From assembly GCF_026340655.1 (NCBI RefSeq), contig NZ_JAPEOZ010000001.1, positions 868,001-932,000 on the forward strand: a stretch of DNA of 64,000 nucleotides, given 5' to 3'. The notes beneath the pieces are model-generated. The model worked only from the letters and a program-made list of their open reading frames with translations. It was not told the DNA's origin and did not search any database. This document shows positions 44,007 through 53,037 of the stretch, piece after piece. The position numbers and the translations under genes are program-made. The number at the start of each line of letters is the position of its first letter. The stretch's first letter is position 1. Source of the stretch: Streptomyces sp. NBC_01275. Its GTDB lineage: Bacteria > Actinomycetota > Actinomycetes > Streptomycetales > Streptomycetaceae.

Positions 44007-44294
44007 TCAGAGGAAACCGCTCTGATTCGACCCCGGTTCGACCCGGGTCGCTCGGAGACAGTCAGAGGCAGCGACCTCCGCAACAGGCCTCTGAGGGACC
44101 TGAGTTGGCCGGTGTGGATCACCAGTGGACCACTCTGGCGGTGCTCTGTTTCGACCTCGGTCGAGCTGCGATGGGGACGCCTGCCTCCGCTCGGGGCCAG
44201 GCATTCGAGGGTTTCCAGGACGGCCATTCTGGAGACCTTGCCGGCGCCGACGGAGGTCGGTTCCGGACACCACTCGTGGTCTTAGCGGGCCTGG

Positions 44295-45632
44295 GTGGCG
44301 TCCACGTCTTTGCGAGACGACTCCACCGTGCCAGACAGCACCCATCACGCCCTCTCTCAACGAAACTCCACCGAATTCCGCGGAATTCTCAGCCCCGTCC
44401 AGCTTCCGTCGGCCGCGACCGATCTCATTCGGCTCGGAGACCTCACCGGCAGCTACGCCACCGGCAGTTACAGCAGGCTCGCCTCCAACGGCCGAAGTCT
44501 GGTCCTGCGTGAAAACCGCGCGGGCGCTGCCGAGCACGGGCACCGGATCACCGCGGCCATCGCCTGCCACGTGGCCCATGCCGGTGGCACCATCGACCAG
44601 CTGACGCAGTTCCTGCTGCACCCGGAGCATGAGGGCGGCAGGCACGCCTGGAGCATCGCGCTGCGTTCCGGGCAGTCGTGTGCCTTGGGCTACATCCGCC
44701 GGGTGTGGGCCAGCGCTTCGGAAGCGGTCAGCACCACCAGGCTTCTCAGGTCCCGGCACGAGGTATACGAGGTTCTCGCTGCGCTGCGCGACCGCATCGA
44801 GACCACGCCCTGGCGCGGCGAGCGGGGACGTACCGCGCTGCGGGTACTGCGGGCGCATCTGAACTTCGCCGAGATCGCGGGCGGCCCCCTGCACCACGCC
44901 AGCGAACGGCAGACCGCCGAAGAAGCCGGCATCTCCCGCACGACGCTGCGAGCCGTCTACGAGAAGGTCCTCAAACCGCACGGCTGGCTGCGCCGGCTGC
45001 GAGTCGGCCACGGCCGCGAAGGCTCGACCTGGCACCTGGACACTTGGCCGTCTCGTTTCCGGACCACTCAGTACCCCCCCGACCCGGCACTTGAGGAGTG
45101 GACCACCCCTGAGACGGCCACGACGGCCGTCATCGACTCCACCGTCCTCGGCCACCTGATGGGCCTTGATGCCTTCGCCCACCAAGGCCTCGGCAGCGCC
45201 GCCCTCATGATCATCAGTGCTCTGCACCAGCGCCCGGACCAGGCGGTCATTGAGCTCGTCGGCACTTCCTCGGTCTCCCGCGCCACCACCTACCGGTCCC
45301 TGCGGCGCCTCGCCGACCACGGTCTCGTCGAGCACACCGGGGAGACCTGGGCCCTCGCGCCACGTGCGCTGGAGGGCTTCGGTATCCGCCTCCCGGACGC
45401 CGACAACGGCCGCACCGCAGCGTCGGCACAGGGCTGGGACAAGGTCGCCGAGCAACACGGCACCAGGGGCCTCGCGGCCCGGCGCAAGGCCCTGCACGCG
45501 GCCGAGCGGGCGGCCTACCAGGAGGCACTGGACCGGCTTGCGGAGCACCGCAGCAAGGCTCTCGTGATCATCTGCGACGGCCGCCAGGTCCTGGTACCAG
45601 TGCCGCGCCCCGACGAGATCCCACCGCCGTGA
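44295..45632 (+). CDS. Winged-helix replication/plasmid-type protein (uncharacterised)
   Basis: A 445-residue protein not assigned to a named family. The N-terminal third is helical (AIACHVAHAGGTIDQLTQFL, followed by WSIALRSG). The middle has a winged-helix segment (RQTAEEAGISRTTLRAVYEK, LKPHGWLRRLRVG). A second one lies near residue 325 (ELVGTSSVSRATTYRSLRRL). Two winged helices plus a basic C-terminus resemble accessory or replication proteins of actinobacterial plasmids and integrative elements. The start could be the GTG/ATG in this region; 44295 is the first. It overlaps the next frame by GTGA. Confidence 0.65.
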   Translation: MASTSLRDDSTVPDSTHHALSQRNSTEFRGILSPVQLPSAATDLIRLGDLTGSYATGSYSRLASNGRSLVLRENRAGAAEHGHRITAAIACHVAHAGGTIDQLTQFLLHPEHEGGRHAWSIALRSGQSCALGYIRRVWASASEAVSTTRLLRSRHEVYEVLAALRDRIETTPWRGERGRTALRVLRAHLNFAEIAGGPLHHASERQTAEEAGISRTTLRAVYEKVLKPHGWLRRLRVGHGREGSTWHLDTWPSRFRTTQYPPDPALEEWTTPETATTAVIDSTVLGHLMGLDAFAHQGLGSAALMIISALHQRPDQAVIELVGTSSVSRATTYRSLRRLADHGLVEHTGETWALAPRALEGFGIRLPDADNGRTAASAQGWDKVAEQHGTRGLAARRKALHAAERAAYQEALDRLAEHRSKALVIICDGRQVLVPVPRPDEIPPP

Positions 45633-45804
45633 CACGCCCCGGGGGGGGCGGGTCCTCGACCCGGCCACAGGCCGTCCTGCCGCCGACTGGCGGGTCGCCA
45701 CCGACGGCCGGCTGATCCTCATCACCCCATCGGACCAGCGCAGTTACGACGAGCTGGCCGCCGCCCATGCCGAAGCCCTCAGCGAATGGGAGTCCGTCGC
45801 ATGA
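45629..45804 (+). pseudogene. Small coupled gene with a G8 frameshift
   Basis: A GTG at 45629 overlaps the preceding stop as GTGA. After 12 bases comes a run of eight G (45641-45648). Past it, in a shifted frame, a protein-like stretch reads RVLDPATGRPAADWRVATDG, LILITPSDQRSYDEL, then EALSEWESVA and stops as ATGA at the next gene's start. One extra G would restore a 57-58-residue frame. It is either a sequencing error, a slippage/phase-variable site or a true pseudogene. Confidence 0.5.
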
Positions 45805-46340
45805 ACCCACATCCCCCACCCGGCCCCGGCACGAGCGAGGCGGTGACGCCCCAGGCCCTGCGCAAGCAGTACGAGGCCGGTGCCACGGTCGACGAACTCG
45901 TCACCGCCAGCGGCCTGTCGTACGGCACGGTCCTCAACCGGCTGCACGACGCCGGAACCGTCATGCGCACCTCCTGGCAGACCCGCCGGATGCGGCAGAA
46001 CCCACAAGCCCGCAGGCGACTCGCGGCCCGTCTGCGCACCCTGTACGAGCAGCACGGCGCAACTCTCACCGAACTCGCCGCAGCGGCGGGAGAGACGAGG
46101 CGCGGTGCCCGGCGCCTGCTGATCGAAGCCGGCGGCACCGTGCGCACCACGCAGCAGACCCTGCGGATGCGCGCCGCAGCACGGGCCGCCGAACGGTACA
46201 AGGTCGCGCTGTCCCTGCGCGCACGGTACGAGGCCGGCGCCACAGTGCCGGAACTCGCCACGGAGCACAGCGCTTCGCGGGTGAGTCGTCAGCTTATGAG
46301 TGCGATCACCGCGACGTGGAATATCGCTTCGGAACAGTGA
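45801..46340 (+). CDS. Protein with three helix-turn-helix repeats
   Basis: A 179-residue protein with internal repeats: ALRKQYEAGATVDELVTASG then LSYGTVLNRLHDAG; RLRTLYEQHGATLTELAAAA then RRGARRLLIEAGG; and SLRARYEAGATVPELATEHS, where the third recognition helix is lost. Such helix-turn-helix repeat proteins accompany actinobacterial mobile elements. The ATG at 45801 overlaps the preceding frame's stop. DNA binding is likely; targets are unknown. Confidence 0.7.
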   Translation: MNPHPPPGPGTSEAVTPQALRKQYEAGATVDELVTASGLSYGTVLNRLHDAGTVMRTSWQTRRMRQNPQARRRLAARLRTLYEQHGATLTELAAAAGETRRGARRLLIEAGGTVRTTQQTLRMRAAARAAERYKVALSLRARYEAGATVPELATEHSASRVSRQLMSAITATWNIASEQ

Positions 46341-46469
46341 GGGTGGGGTTCGTAGCTGCGGGCATGCCTGGCCCGGGTGCTCGGTGCTTCGTGCCTGCCG
46401 GGTGAGCGGTGCCGTCTGCACCGCGGTCGCCGCCCACCTGCCTGGCTCGGTACCCGGCGAGGTCGCCCC

Positions 46470-46566
46470 AACAGCGCCACCGGCCACACCGTCCGCGTCC
46501 GGCACCCCGCCGGTTCCCTCACCGTCGAGGTCGACGTGAATGGCCCTCGCCTTCCAGATCCGTAGA
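46470..46566 (+). pseudogene. Possible racemase/isomerase 3' fragment
   Basis: A short stretch reads GHTVRVRHPAGSLTVEVDVN then GPRLPDP and a stop. It resembles strands of PrpF/proline-racemase-fold proteins. No start or further conserved part is visible. The rest of 46341-46626 shows nothing recognisable. Confidence 0.2.
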
Positions 46567-46626
46567 GCGACCTATGAATCCCTCGGATGTCTGTTTCTAC
46601 AGGTGAGAGCGTTTTGCTGAACGTTC

Positions 46627-46665
46627 AGGGTCAGCGCCGGGTTGATCCAGCCCGGTGCTGACCCT
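46627..46665. terminator. Strong 15-bp terminator hairpin
   Basis: AGGGTCAGCGCCGGG (46627-46641) pairs with CCCGGTGCTGACCCT (46651-46665) with one G-T wobble, loop of nine. It separates the mobile-type genes from the convergent NmrA gene (stop 46737). Confidence 0.75.
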
Positions 46666-46736
46666 CGCAAGCCACCTCCACGCGTCAAAGGGCGGGATCC
46701 CACGAGTTGGAGAGGTGGGCCGGATCGCTCAGCGGT

Positions 46737-47711
46737 TCAGGCAGACGCCAGCTTCCGGATGCGCGGGTGGTTCTCCAGCGCCCACCGCACGGTCTTCGGC
46801 GGGCGTCCGAGCAGGGTTTCCAGCTGGTCGGTGGTGCCGCGGTAGCCGCCGCCGCCCTTCAGCCGGGTCAGGGTTTTGAGGTGCTCCGCAGTGTGCGGGA
46901 GCGCGGACAGGGCGGTGTCGACGTAGGTTTCGTTCCAGGTTTCAACGTCTTCGGGAACGTACGTGACCTCGCGTCCCAGAACGGCCGCGTAGTCCTCCGC
47001 GAACCCGTGCATGTCCTTCAGTTCCGGGCCGTTGAGGTCGTAGGACTTCGAGATGTGCTCAGCCGGGTCGGCCAGGATCTTCACGCACAGCTCCGCCACG
47101 TCGTAGCCCGCGATGGGCGCGAGCCGGTGGTCACCGAAGGGCAGGCGCAGTTCACCCCTGCTCAGCGGCTCCAGCGCCAGCCAGGTCATCAGGGGGTTCT
47201 CGACGAACATGGCCGCCCGGATGTTGACTGTCGGGAGGCCGGACCAGTCCAGCACCTGCTCGGCGACCCAGTGGGCGCGTTGCTGCGGCGACCAGTTGGC
47301 GACGAGTCCGCCGAGCCACGCACGCCGCTCATCCTCCGGCGCGGTCATCTTGTCGAACGTCATGAACGACTGCTCGTACTCGGAGATGTTGACGAAGACC
47401 TCGATGTCGCCCTGGGCCCGTGCCGCGGCGGCCATCAGGCTGACGGCGTCGGTGTAGTACGGCGACAGGCTCATGCTGAAGTAGATGCGGCGGACGCCCT
47501 TCAGCGCGGCGCTCACGTCGGCGATGGTGAGCAGGTCACCGACGAAGACCTCGGCCCCGGCCTGGCGGAGCGCATGCGCGCGCTCGTCGTCCTGGCGCAC
47601 GAACGCGCGCACCGGGTGCCCTTGTTCGAGCAGCATGTCGACCATCGTCCGGCTCACACCGCCGACTTCGCCGGCGGCACCGGTGATCAGGATGGGGTTG
47701 CGCTCTGGCAT
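46737..47711 (-). CDS. NmrA-like NAD(P)-binding protein
   Basis: A 324-residue NmrA-family protein: ILITGAAGEVGGVSRTMVDM, RAFVRQDDERAHALRQAGAE, GVRRIYFSMSLSPYYTDAV, and the C-terminal SYDLNGPELKDM. The ATG at 47711 follows AGAGGAC. The reading frame is open upstream through a pseudogene, so start choice matters; the Rossmann motif begins at residue 6. Function may be a quinone/alkene reductase or redox sensor. Confidence 0.87.
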   Translation of the reverse strand: MPERNPILITGAAGEVGGVSRTMVDMLLEQGHPVRAFVRQDDERAHALRQAGAEVFVGDLLTIADVSAALKGVRRIYFSMSLSPYYTDAVSLMAAAARAQGDIEVFVNISEYEQSFMTFDKMTAPEDERRAWLGGLVANWSPQQRAHWVAEQVLDWSGLPTVNIRAAMFVENPLMTWLALEPLSRGELRLPFGDHRLAPIAGYDVAELCVKILADPAEHISKSYDLNGPELKDMHGFAEDYAAVLGREVTYVPEDVETWNETYVDTALSALPHTAEHLKTLTRLKGGGGYRGTTDQLETLLGRPPKTVRWALENHPRIRKLASA

Positions 47712-47782
47712 CAATGTGTCCTCTGTCTGGTGGTGGGGGGATTCAGTTGTTGAGAAAGCCACGTGGCGGATGCCGCGTAGCG

Positions 47783-48362
47783 TCATCGGGACGCGGGGTC
47801 GTCGATGCGGGTGAGGGAAGTCGAGGAGTGCGGCGTCGACCTCGGCGGGACGCTCCTGCTGTGTCCAGTGCCCGCAACCCGGCAGCACCACCGGGCCGTG
47901 CAGTTGAGGCACGGCAGCGGTCAGCGGGTTGCCCGACCCGCCCTGACCACGGAAAATCTCACTCAGCGAGCTGCCCCGCCCAGGGGACCCGGCGCGGTGA
48001 CCAAGGTCGTGGTCTCCCACCACATACAGCGCAGGACCGTCGATCCCGAGACCCCGGAGGGGTGCGAGCAGTTCGTTGTTGCGTTCGATGTTCCGGCACC
48101 AGTCGAAGGCCCCGGTGAACGCCCGCTCGCCGTGCAGGACGAACTCCTGCACGTACGCCGGAATGTCGTCCTCTGTCGGCCACCCCGGGAGAGCGGGTGA
48201 CTCCCGGCGTAGCCGCGCTGGTCGGGGGCGACGACCCGGTACCCGGCCGCCGCCAGCGCCCCGAACTGGTGACGCCCGGAGTACCAGGTCTCCGGCCAGC
48301 CGTGCAGCAGCAGGATCAGCGGCCTGCCCTTGTTCGGCGATGTGCAGCCGGACCCCGTTCAC
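47783..48362 (-). pseudogene. Epoxide hydrolase-like alpha/beta hydrolase, deleted and frameshifted
   Basis: Pieces of one hydrolase lie in several frames: [12 protein letters not shown], then [20 protein letters not shown] and [11 protein letters not shown] (oxyanion HGWP), then [20 protein letters not shown], then GCGHWTQQERPAEVDAALLDF, and finally LTRIDDPASR before a stop at 47783. The nucleophile region between DQRGY and PAYVQEF is missing, and an extra C near 47817 shifts the last frame. It is inactive. Confidence 0.82.
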
Positions 48363-48422
48363 ATCGACGAAGCGGTGGGTGGGCGAGCTTGGACACGCGG
48401 CTCCCTGGAAACGCGGGTGGTG

Positions 48423-49124
48423 TCACTTCTTCAGCTGGGCGTACATGGCTTCCAGGTCGGAGGACAGCTGCGACTTGACCCAGCGGGTGGTGTCGTCGGC
48501 CAGCACCTCGTGTGCTCCCGCCTCGATGCCGTCGAGTGCGGCCACAGCGATGTCGCGGGGGTCGGCCTTGGGTGCGTCGAGACCCGAGGTCATTTCAGTG
48601 TCCACGTAGGCCATGTGGAGCCCGGTCACCGCGATGCCGCGCGGCTGCAGCTCCAGGCGCAGGGAGTTGGTCTGCGACCACAGGGCGGCCTTGGAGGCGC
48701 CGTAGGGCGTGCCGTCGGCCAGCCAGGACAGGGCGGAATGGGCGTTGAGGATGTGGCCCCCGCCGTTGCGTTCGATGACCGGCACGAAGGCCCGGGTGAC
48801 CAGCAGCGGCCCGTAGAAGTTGGTCTCCAGATCCCGGCGCACGTCCTCCATCGGGGAGTTGAGGTACGAAGCACGGACGGAGGCGCCGGCGTTGTTGATC
48901 AGGATGGTGACGTCCTGGGCCTGCTCGGCTGCGGCTGCCACGGATGCCGGGTCGGTGGCCTCGAGCGCCAGCGGAACGGCATCGGGGTGAGTCACCGTGC
49001 GCGGGTCACGGGCCGTGGCATAGACCTTGCCGGCCCCACGCGCATAGAGCTCCTCGACCAGCATCTTGCCGATGCCACGGCTGCCTCCGGTGACGAAGAC
49101 GCTGGCGCCCTTGATTGCTGTCAT
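48423..49124 (-). CDS. SDR-family oxidoreductase (TetR-regulon member)
   Basis: A 233-residue SDR: VFVTGGSRGIGKMLVEELYA, ILINNAGASVRA, NAHSALSWLADG and the catalytic YxxxK in TPYGASKAALW. The ATG at 49124 follows GGAGG. Two AAACCGATCGGTTT palindromes lie 20-57 bp upstream. The same palindrome precedes another SDR, a TetR and a membrane exporter-like gene further right. Confidence 0.9.
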   Translation of the reverse strand: MTAIKGASVFVTGGSRGIGKMLVEELYARGAGKVYATARDPRTVTHPDAVPLALEATDPASVAAAAEQAQDVTILINNAGASVRASYLNSPMEDVRRDLETNFYGPLLVTRAFVPVIERNGGGHILNAHSALSWLADGTPYGASKAALWSQTNSLRLELQPRGIAVTGLHMAYVDTEMTSGLDAPKADPRDIAVAALDGIEAGAHEVLADDTTRWVKSQLSSDLEAMYAQLKK

Positions 49125-49144
49125 GACTACCTCCACGAAGATGA

Positions 49145-49181
49145 AAACCGATCGGTTTCACCACCGTAAACCGATCGGTTT
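49145..49181. promoter_or_regulatory. Double TetR operator before SDR (48423-49124)
   Basis: AAACCGATCGGTTT occurs perfectly at 49145-49158 and 49168-49181, centres 23 bp apart. Each copy is a 14-bp perfect palindrome. From 49182 to 49885 no gene was recognised on either strand. Confidence 0.85.
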
Positions 49182-49885
49182 CGTGATGCAAGTCCGGCGG
49201 ACCTCAGGCACCAGGGGCTGGCCTCGTGTCCATCGGCGAAGTCCGTACTCGCCGGGCGCAGGCCGGTGAAGCCGCGAGCCCGCCGACAGTGATCGACGTG
49301 GCCTGGCTGGGCCTCAGGCGGAGGTCAGCGGGGTGACATGAGGAGTGGCGTGCCGTACGGCTCGGTGTCGCCGACGTGCTCGGCCGCTCGCACTCGCGAG
49401 CCGGCCTGGGGTCGGCGACCAAGGGCGGCCGGCCACCGGCGGCGCAAGGGCAGCTCAAGTACGGCGGGCGGATCGGCGAGGCGCGCGACGGCAGGGAAGA
49501 CAGGCCCGACGGCCCCGACGACCTTTGTGGCGTCGCGACCTCGCGACGAGAGGCCCAGTCCGCGGGGGCCGGCGCGCGGCCCCGTACGGACGGGTCGCGC
49601 ACCGTGCGTGAGCTGGAGCCCACGTACCAGAGTCGCGGGATGATCCGGCCCCCGATCCGGCCCTCCTTGTGTCGCCTGTCGCCGACGCGACACCGCGCCG
49701 GTGGCCGAGCGCCTCGACGCCGCATGCACAGGCGCCCCGGTCGCTGGTGCGTTGGGAGGTAAACGGATCAGGCCGGTGGGTGACGATCAATCCCACGTCT
49801 GTGGCGGCTCGACGGACGTAGTGCCGAGGATCACCCTGTGCGAGATGGAGTCGCCCATGTCCACCGTGTGGATCTCCGGTGCTTC

Positions 49886-51589
49886 TTATGGGACCGGAAC
49901 CACCGGCAGGACGATGCGGGAGGGGCGGGCGGGGTCGTGGAGGACGCGCTGGCGGGCCACTCTGACCGTGGTCGCGCTCTCCTCCGGCTCGCCCGTGTTG
50001 AGGTTGCGGTCCCAGCGGGGGAAGTTGCTGGAGGTGACCTGGACCCGTATCCGGTGGCCCGCCTTGAAGACGATGCTGGTCGACCACAGGTCCACGACGT
50101 GCTCGGCCGCCTCCCCTGGCGTCGCCGCGCGCACCCGCACGATGCCGTCGGTCACATTGCGGGAGACACCGCTCTCATCGACGTCGCACAGGCGTGCCAC
50201 CCAGTCGGTCGAGGGTCCGTCCGTGGCAGCGAAGAGCACCGCCCGGACCCGGCCGGTCACCTCGACGTCCTCGGTGAGCGGTTCGGTGGTGAACACCAGG
50301 ACGTCCTCGCGCGCCTCGACGGCCGCCTGGTCGAGCGGCCCGGGACGGAACTCGTCGGTGTTCAGGAGCCCGCCGCCCATGAGGAGCGCGCCGCCGGTGG
50401 TCGGCACCGGGTCCATGGGGTCGTAGGTGAACTCCTCGGCCTGCTCGGCGGTGGACGGCGGCTCCTGCGTCAGGCGTCCGTCCGCGCGCAGGTGGAAGTC
50501 CGTGTCCACGGCCCGCGACAGAGGCCATTCCGTCTCCTCGCGCCACTGGTTGATGCCCATGACGAACAGCAGCACCGTGCCCGTGTCCGGCCCCACAGCT
50601 CCGCCTTCGCCGCCTTCGCCGAGGGTGCGATGGAACCAGTCGAACTGCATGTCGTGCAGGCGTCCGCGCATGCCCATGTAGTCGGAGTGCGCACCGAACC
50701 CGAAGTTGACGTCCCCGACCACGTGCCGCCAGTTGGTGTGGGTCCACGGGCCCATGACCAGCGTGGCGGACCGGCCGGCGCGGCGCATGGCGGTGAAGTT
50801 GTCGAGTGTGCCCTGGCCGAAGATGTCGAACCAGCCGCCGACCTGGAAGGTGGGCAGATCGACCTCGCCGTGCCGGCCCACGACGGTGCAGGACGCCGCC
50901 CACTCGGGCTCCCGCCGGGAACGCTCGTAGCCCAGCTCGGGCAGGTCGTGCCGGGCGAACGCGGGAAACCGACCGGCGGGCAGCTCCCCGTAACCGCCGC
51001 TCGCCAGGCCGTCGAAATCCTGCACGAGCCCGGTGATGCCGTTCACGAGCCCGTCCAGATCGGTGGAGTAACGGCGCATCAGGGTGTCGGCCCCCTGCAG
51101 GAGCGACCAGGGCACGCTGAGGCCGAGCTCGATCGCGCCGCCACGTGTCCACAGTCCGTCGTCCGGGTCGGACCAGGTGATCATCGGCGCGATGGCCTTC
51201 AGCTCCGGCGGCTTGGACAGCGCCGCCATCCACTGGGTGTTGCCGAAGTAGCTGCCGCCGATCATGCCGACGGAGCCGTTCGAGCCGGGGAGGGCGGCGG
51301 CCCACCGTACGGTGTCGTAACCGTCGCTCTCCTCATGCGTGAACGGCTCCCACTCGCCCTCGGAGGCGAACCGGCCACGGGTGTCCTGGAGGACCACCAT
51401 GAAACCGTGCCGGGCAGCCGCCAGAGGATCGAGTACGACGCCCATCATGGGCGTCTGCTTGCCGTACGGCAGCCGGCTCAGCAGCACCGGCCACGGTCCC
51501 GTACCGCCGGGCCGGTAAACATCCGCACGCAACACCGTGCCGTCACGCATCTCTGCCGGAACGTCGAACTCGATCTGTGTCTCCGCCAT
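49886..51589 (-). CDS. CocE/NonD-family hydrolase (X-Pro dipeptidyl-peptidase fold)
   Basis: A 567-residue serine hydrolase. The alpha/beta domain has RADVYRPGG, the nucleophile Ser in VGMIGGSYFGNTQW, the oxyanion-type RLPYGK, and the His in MGPWTHTNWRH. The C-terminal jelly-roll domain contains VVDLWSTSIVFKAGHRIRVQ and SSNFPRWDRNLNTGE. Family members include cocaine esterase and other acylases/esterases. The ATG at 51589 follows GGAG at four to five bases. No signal peptide. Confidence 0.92.
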   Translation of the reverse strand: MAETQIEFDVPAEMRDGTVLRADVYRPGGTGPWPVLLSRLPYGKQTPMMGVVLDPLAAARHGFMVVLQDTRGRFASEGEWEPFTHEESDGYDTVRWAAALPGSNGSVGMIGGSYFGNTQWMAALSKPPELKAIAPMITWSDPDDGLWTRGGAIELGLSVPWSLLQGADTLMRRYSTDLDGLVNGITGLVQDFDGLASGGYGELPAGRFPAFARHDLPELGYERSRREPEWAASCTVVGRHGEVDLPTFQVGGWFDIFGQGTLDNFTAMRRAGRSATLVMGPWTHTNWRHVVGDVNFGFGAHSDYMGMRGRLHDMQFDWFHRTLGEGGEGGAVGPDTGTVLLFVMGINQWREETEWPLSRAVDTDFHLRADGRLTQEPPSTAEQAEEFTYDPMDPVPTTGGALLMGGGLLNTDEFRPGPLDQAAVEAREDVLVFTTEPLTEDVEVTGRVRAVLFAATDGPSTDWVARLCDVDESGVSRNVTDGIVRVRAATPGEAAEHVVDLWSTSIVFKAGHRIRVQVTSSNFPRWDRNLNTGEPEESATTVRVARQRVLHDPARPSRIVLPVVPVP

Positions 51590-51653
51590 GTGTCGCTCCA
51601 TACGTCTTACGTCTGAACGTCTTTTGCTTGCAGGTGCTTGAGTGCGGGAGGCG

Positions 51654-52472
51654 TCAGCCGGCCAGCTTGTTCATCTTGCGGATCTGCTTGTCGAAGACCT
51701 GGGCGGGAGCGACGCGGCGCAGTATGCGCGCGCGTCCGGCCAGGGGGCCGGCGGTGTAGCGCAGCTTCGGTTTGGCGTCGGTCGCCGCCGCGACGATCGC
51801 CTTGGCGACGATGGCGGGGGCGTCGCCGTCCCTGATCGCCTCCGCCATCACGCGGTCGACGGTGAGCCGCTGCTTCGCGTAGGCGTGCAGGGGGGTGTCA
51901 GGCTTGGCGCTGTTGGCCTCGAATCCCGTCCTGGTGTAGGCGGGTTCGACGATGAGCGCCCGGATGCCGTGGTCGCGGACCTCGTGGTCGAGGGACTCGG
52001 TGTAGCCCTCGATCGCGTGCTTGGAGGCGGCGTAGGCGGCCATGTAGGGCTGGGGCAGGAACCCGAGTACGGACGAGATGTTGATGATGCGCCCGCGTCG
52101 CTGAGCGCGCATGTGCGGCAGGACCTCGTTCACCATGCGCATGACCCCGAAGACGTTGGTGTCGAAGACGGCCTGGGCTTGCTCGACGGAGGTTTCCTCG
52201 GCCGCACCCGTCGAGCCGACGCCGGCGTTGTTGACCAGGACGTCGATCCGCCCGAACAGTTCGCTCACCTCCTGGACCGCTGTGGCGACCGAGGCGTCAC
52301 TGGCGACGTCGAGCCCGAGGAACGTCACGCCGTCGAGCGGGGTGATGCGTGAGGTGTCACGGCTTGTGCCGACCACGTTGAATCCGGCTGCGACCAGGGC
52401 GAGCGCGGTTTCCTTCCCGATGCCGGATGACGCACCCGTCACGAGTGCCACCGGCCGGTTCGTCGTCATCAT
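51654..52472 (-). CDS. SDR-family oxidoreductase (TetR-regulon member)
   Basis: A 272-residue SDR: ALVTGASSGIGKETALALVA, DVLVNNAGVGSTG, IINISSVLGF and the YxxxK in MAAYAASKHAIEGY. Two operator palindromes lie 18-57 bp upstream. A decayed relative of its C-terminal part lies at 8845-8945. It is followed after 64 bp by the CocE hydrolase on the same strand and may be co-transcribed with it. Confidence 0.9.
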   Translation of the reverse strand: MMTTNRPVALVTGASSGIGKETALALVAAGFNVVGTSRDTSRITPLDGVTFLGLDVASDASVATAVQEVSELFGRIDVLVNNAGVGSTGAAEETSVEQAQAVFDTNVFGVMRMVNEVLPHMRAQRRGRIINISSVLGFLPQPYMAAYAASKHAIEGYTESLDHEVRDHGIRALIVEPAYTRTGFEANSAKPDTPLHAYAKQRLTVDRVMAEAIRDGDAPAIVAKAIVAAATDAKPKLRYTAGPLAGRARILRRVAPAQVFDKQIRKMNKLAG

Positions 52473-52490
52473 GGATGCCTTATTCGTCAG

Positions 52491-52529
52491 AAACTGATCA
52501 GTTTCTGTTCACAGTAAACTGATCGGTTT
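52491..52529. promoter_or_regulatory. Double TetR operator before SDR (51654-52472)
   Basis: AAACTGATCAGTTT (52491-52504, perfect palindrome) and AAACTGATCGGTTT (52516-52529, one mismatch), centres 25 bp apart. Confidence 0.85.
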
Positions 52530-52704
52530 CCATGCGCAAGCTCAAGCGCCAACCCGATCCGGACCGCGCCACCGTCTGCACGCTGAGACCGATCGGGCTG
52601 CGCGGCGGCTGCGGCGTCTCGCCCAAGGTGGGACGGAGCGCTGTTGGTGACGCGCGTTATGGATGGGGTTTCGTTCTGTCCGTTGTCCCACTGCGGGCAT
52701 GGGT

Positions 52705-52731
52705 CAGGGCCCTCCGGTGTGAAGGGCCCTG
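52705..52731. terminator. Hairpin CAGGGCCCT/AGGGCCCTG
   Basis: Perfect 9-bp arms around a 9-nt loop, in a stretch without intact genes. It could terminate transcripts arriving from the right on the minus strand. Confidence 0.55.
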
Positions 52732-52849
52732 GACCAGTGGTGGCGTCGGTTCTGGCACCGTGCTCCGACGCGGTCGCGAACGCGTCGTCCAAGCTTTCGA
52801 TGCTGCCCTGCCCTGCGCGGCGACGCGCAGGGCACCGTGTCCGGGATCG

Positions 52850-52959
52850 CCCGCGCCGCGAGCGCCGCCCGTCGCGGCCTCAAGCTCTTCTCTCAGCTGC
52901 TGGTTCTCCAAGGTGATCCGCTGGATGTGGCAGGCGGCGAGTGCCGCCACCAGGCACAT
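52850..52959 (-). mobile_element. Transposon-associated coiled-coil protein fragment (DUF6262/TnpC-like)
   Basis: The minus strand reads AACHIQRITLENQQLREELE then AATGGARGAG, like the C-terminal coiled coil of small TnpC/DUF6262 proteins carried with tyrosine recombinases. No integrase genes are nearby. The remaining 52530-53037 shows no intact gene. Confidence 0.4.
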
Positions 52960-53037
52960 AGGTCAGGACCAGAGGGACTTCGGTGGCCTGACACGCCGCG
53001 CTTGGCTCCGCACTCGCCGGCGATGACCCTTTTCGGT

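Noticed and set aside
44025-44060. GGTTCGACCC stretch resembling a tRNA T-arm or attachment site
   Set aside because: The flanks do not fold into a cloverleaf, no anticodon or acceptor stem is present, and no second copy was found near the mobile-type genes.
49182-49885. Several overlapping frames of 100-240 codons in a 700-bp gap
   Set aside because: Arg/Pro/Gly-rich composition, no conserved motif and no ribosome sites; the gap is reported as having no recognised gene.
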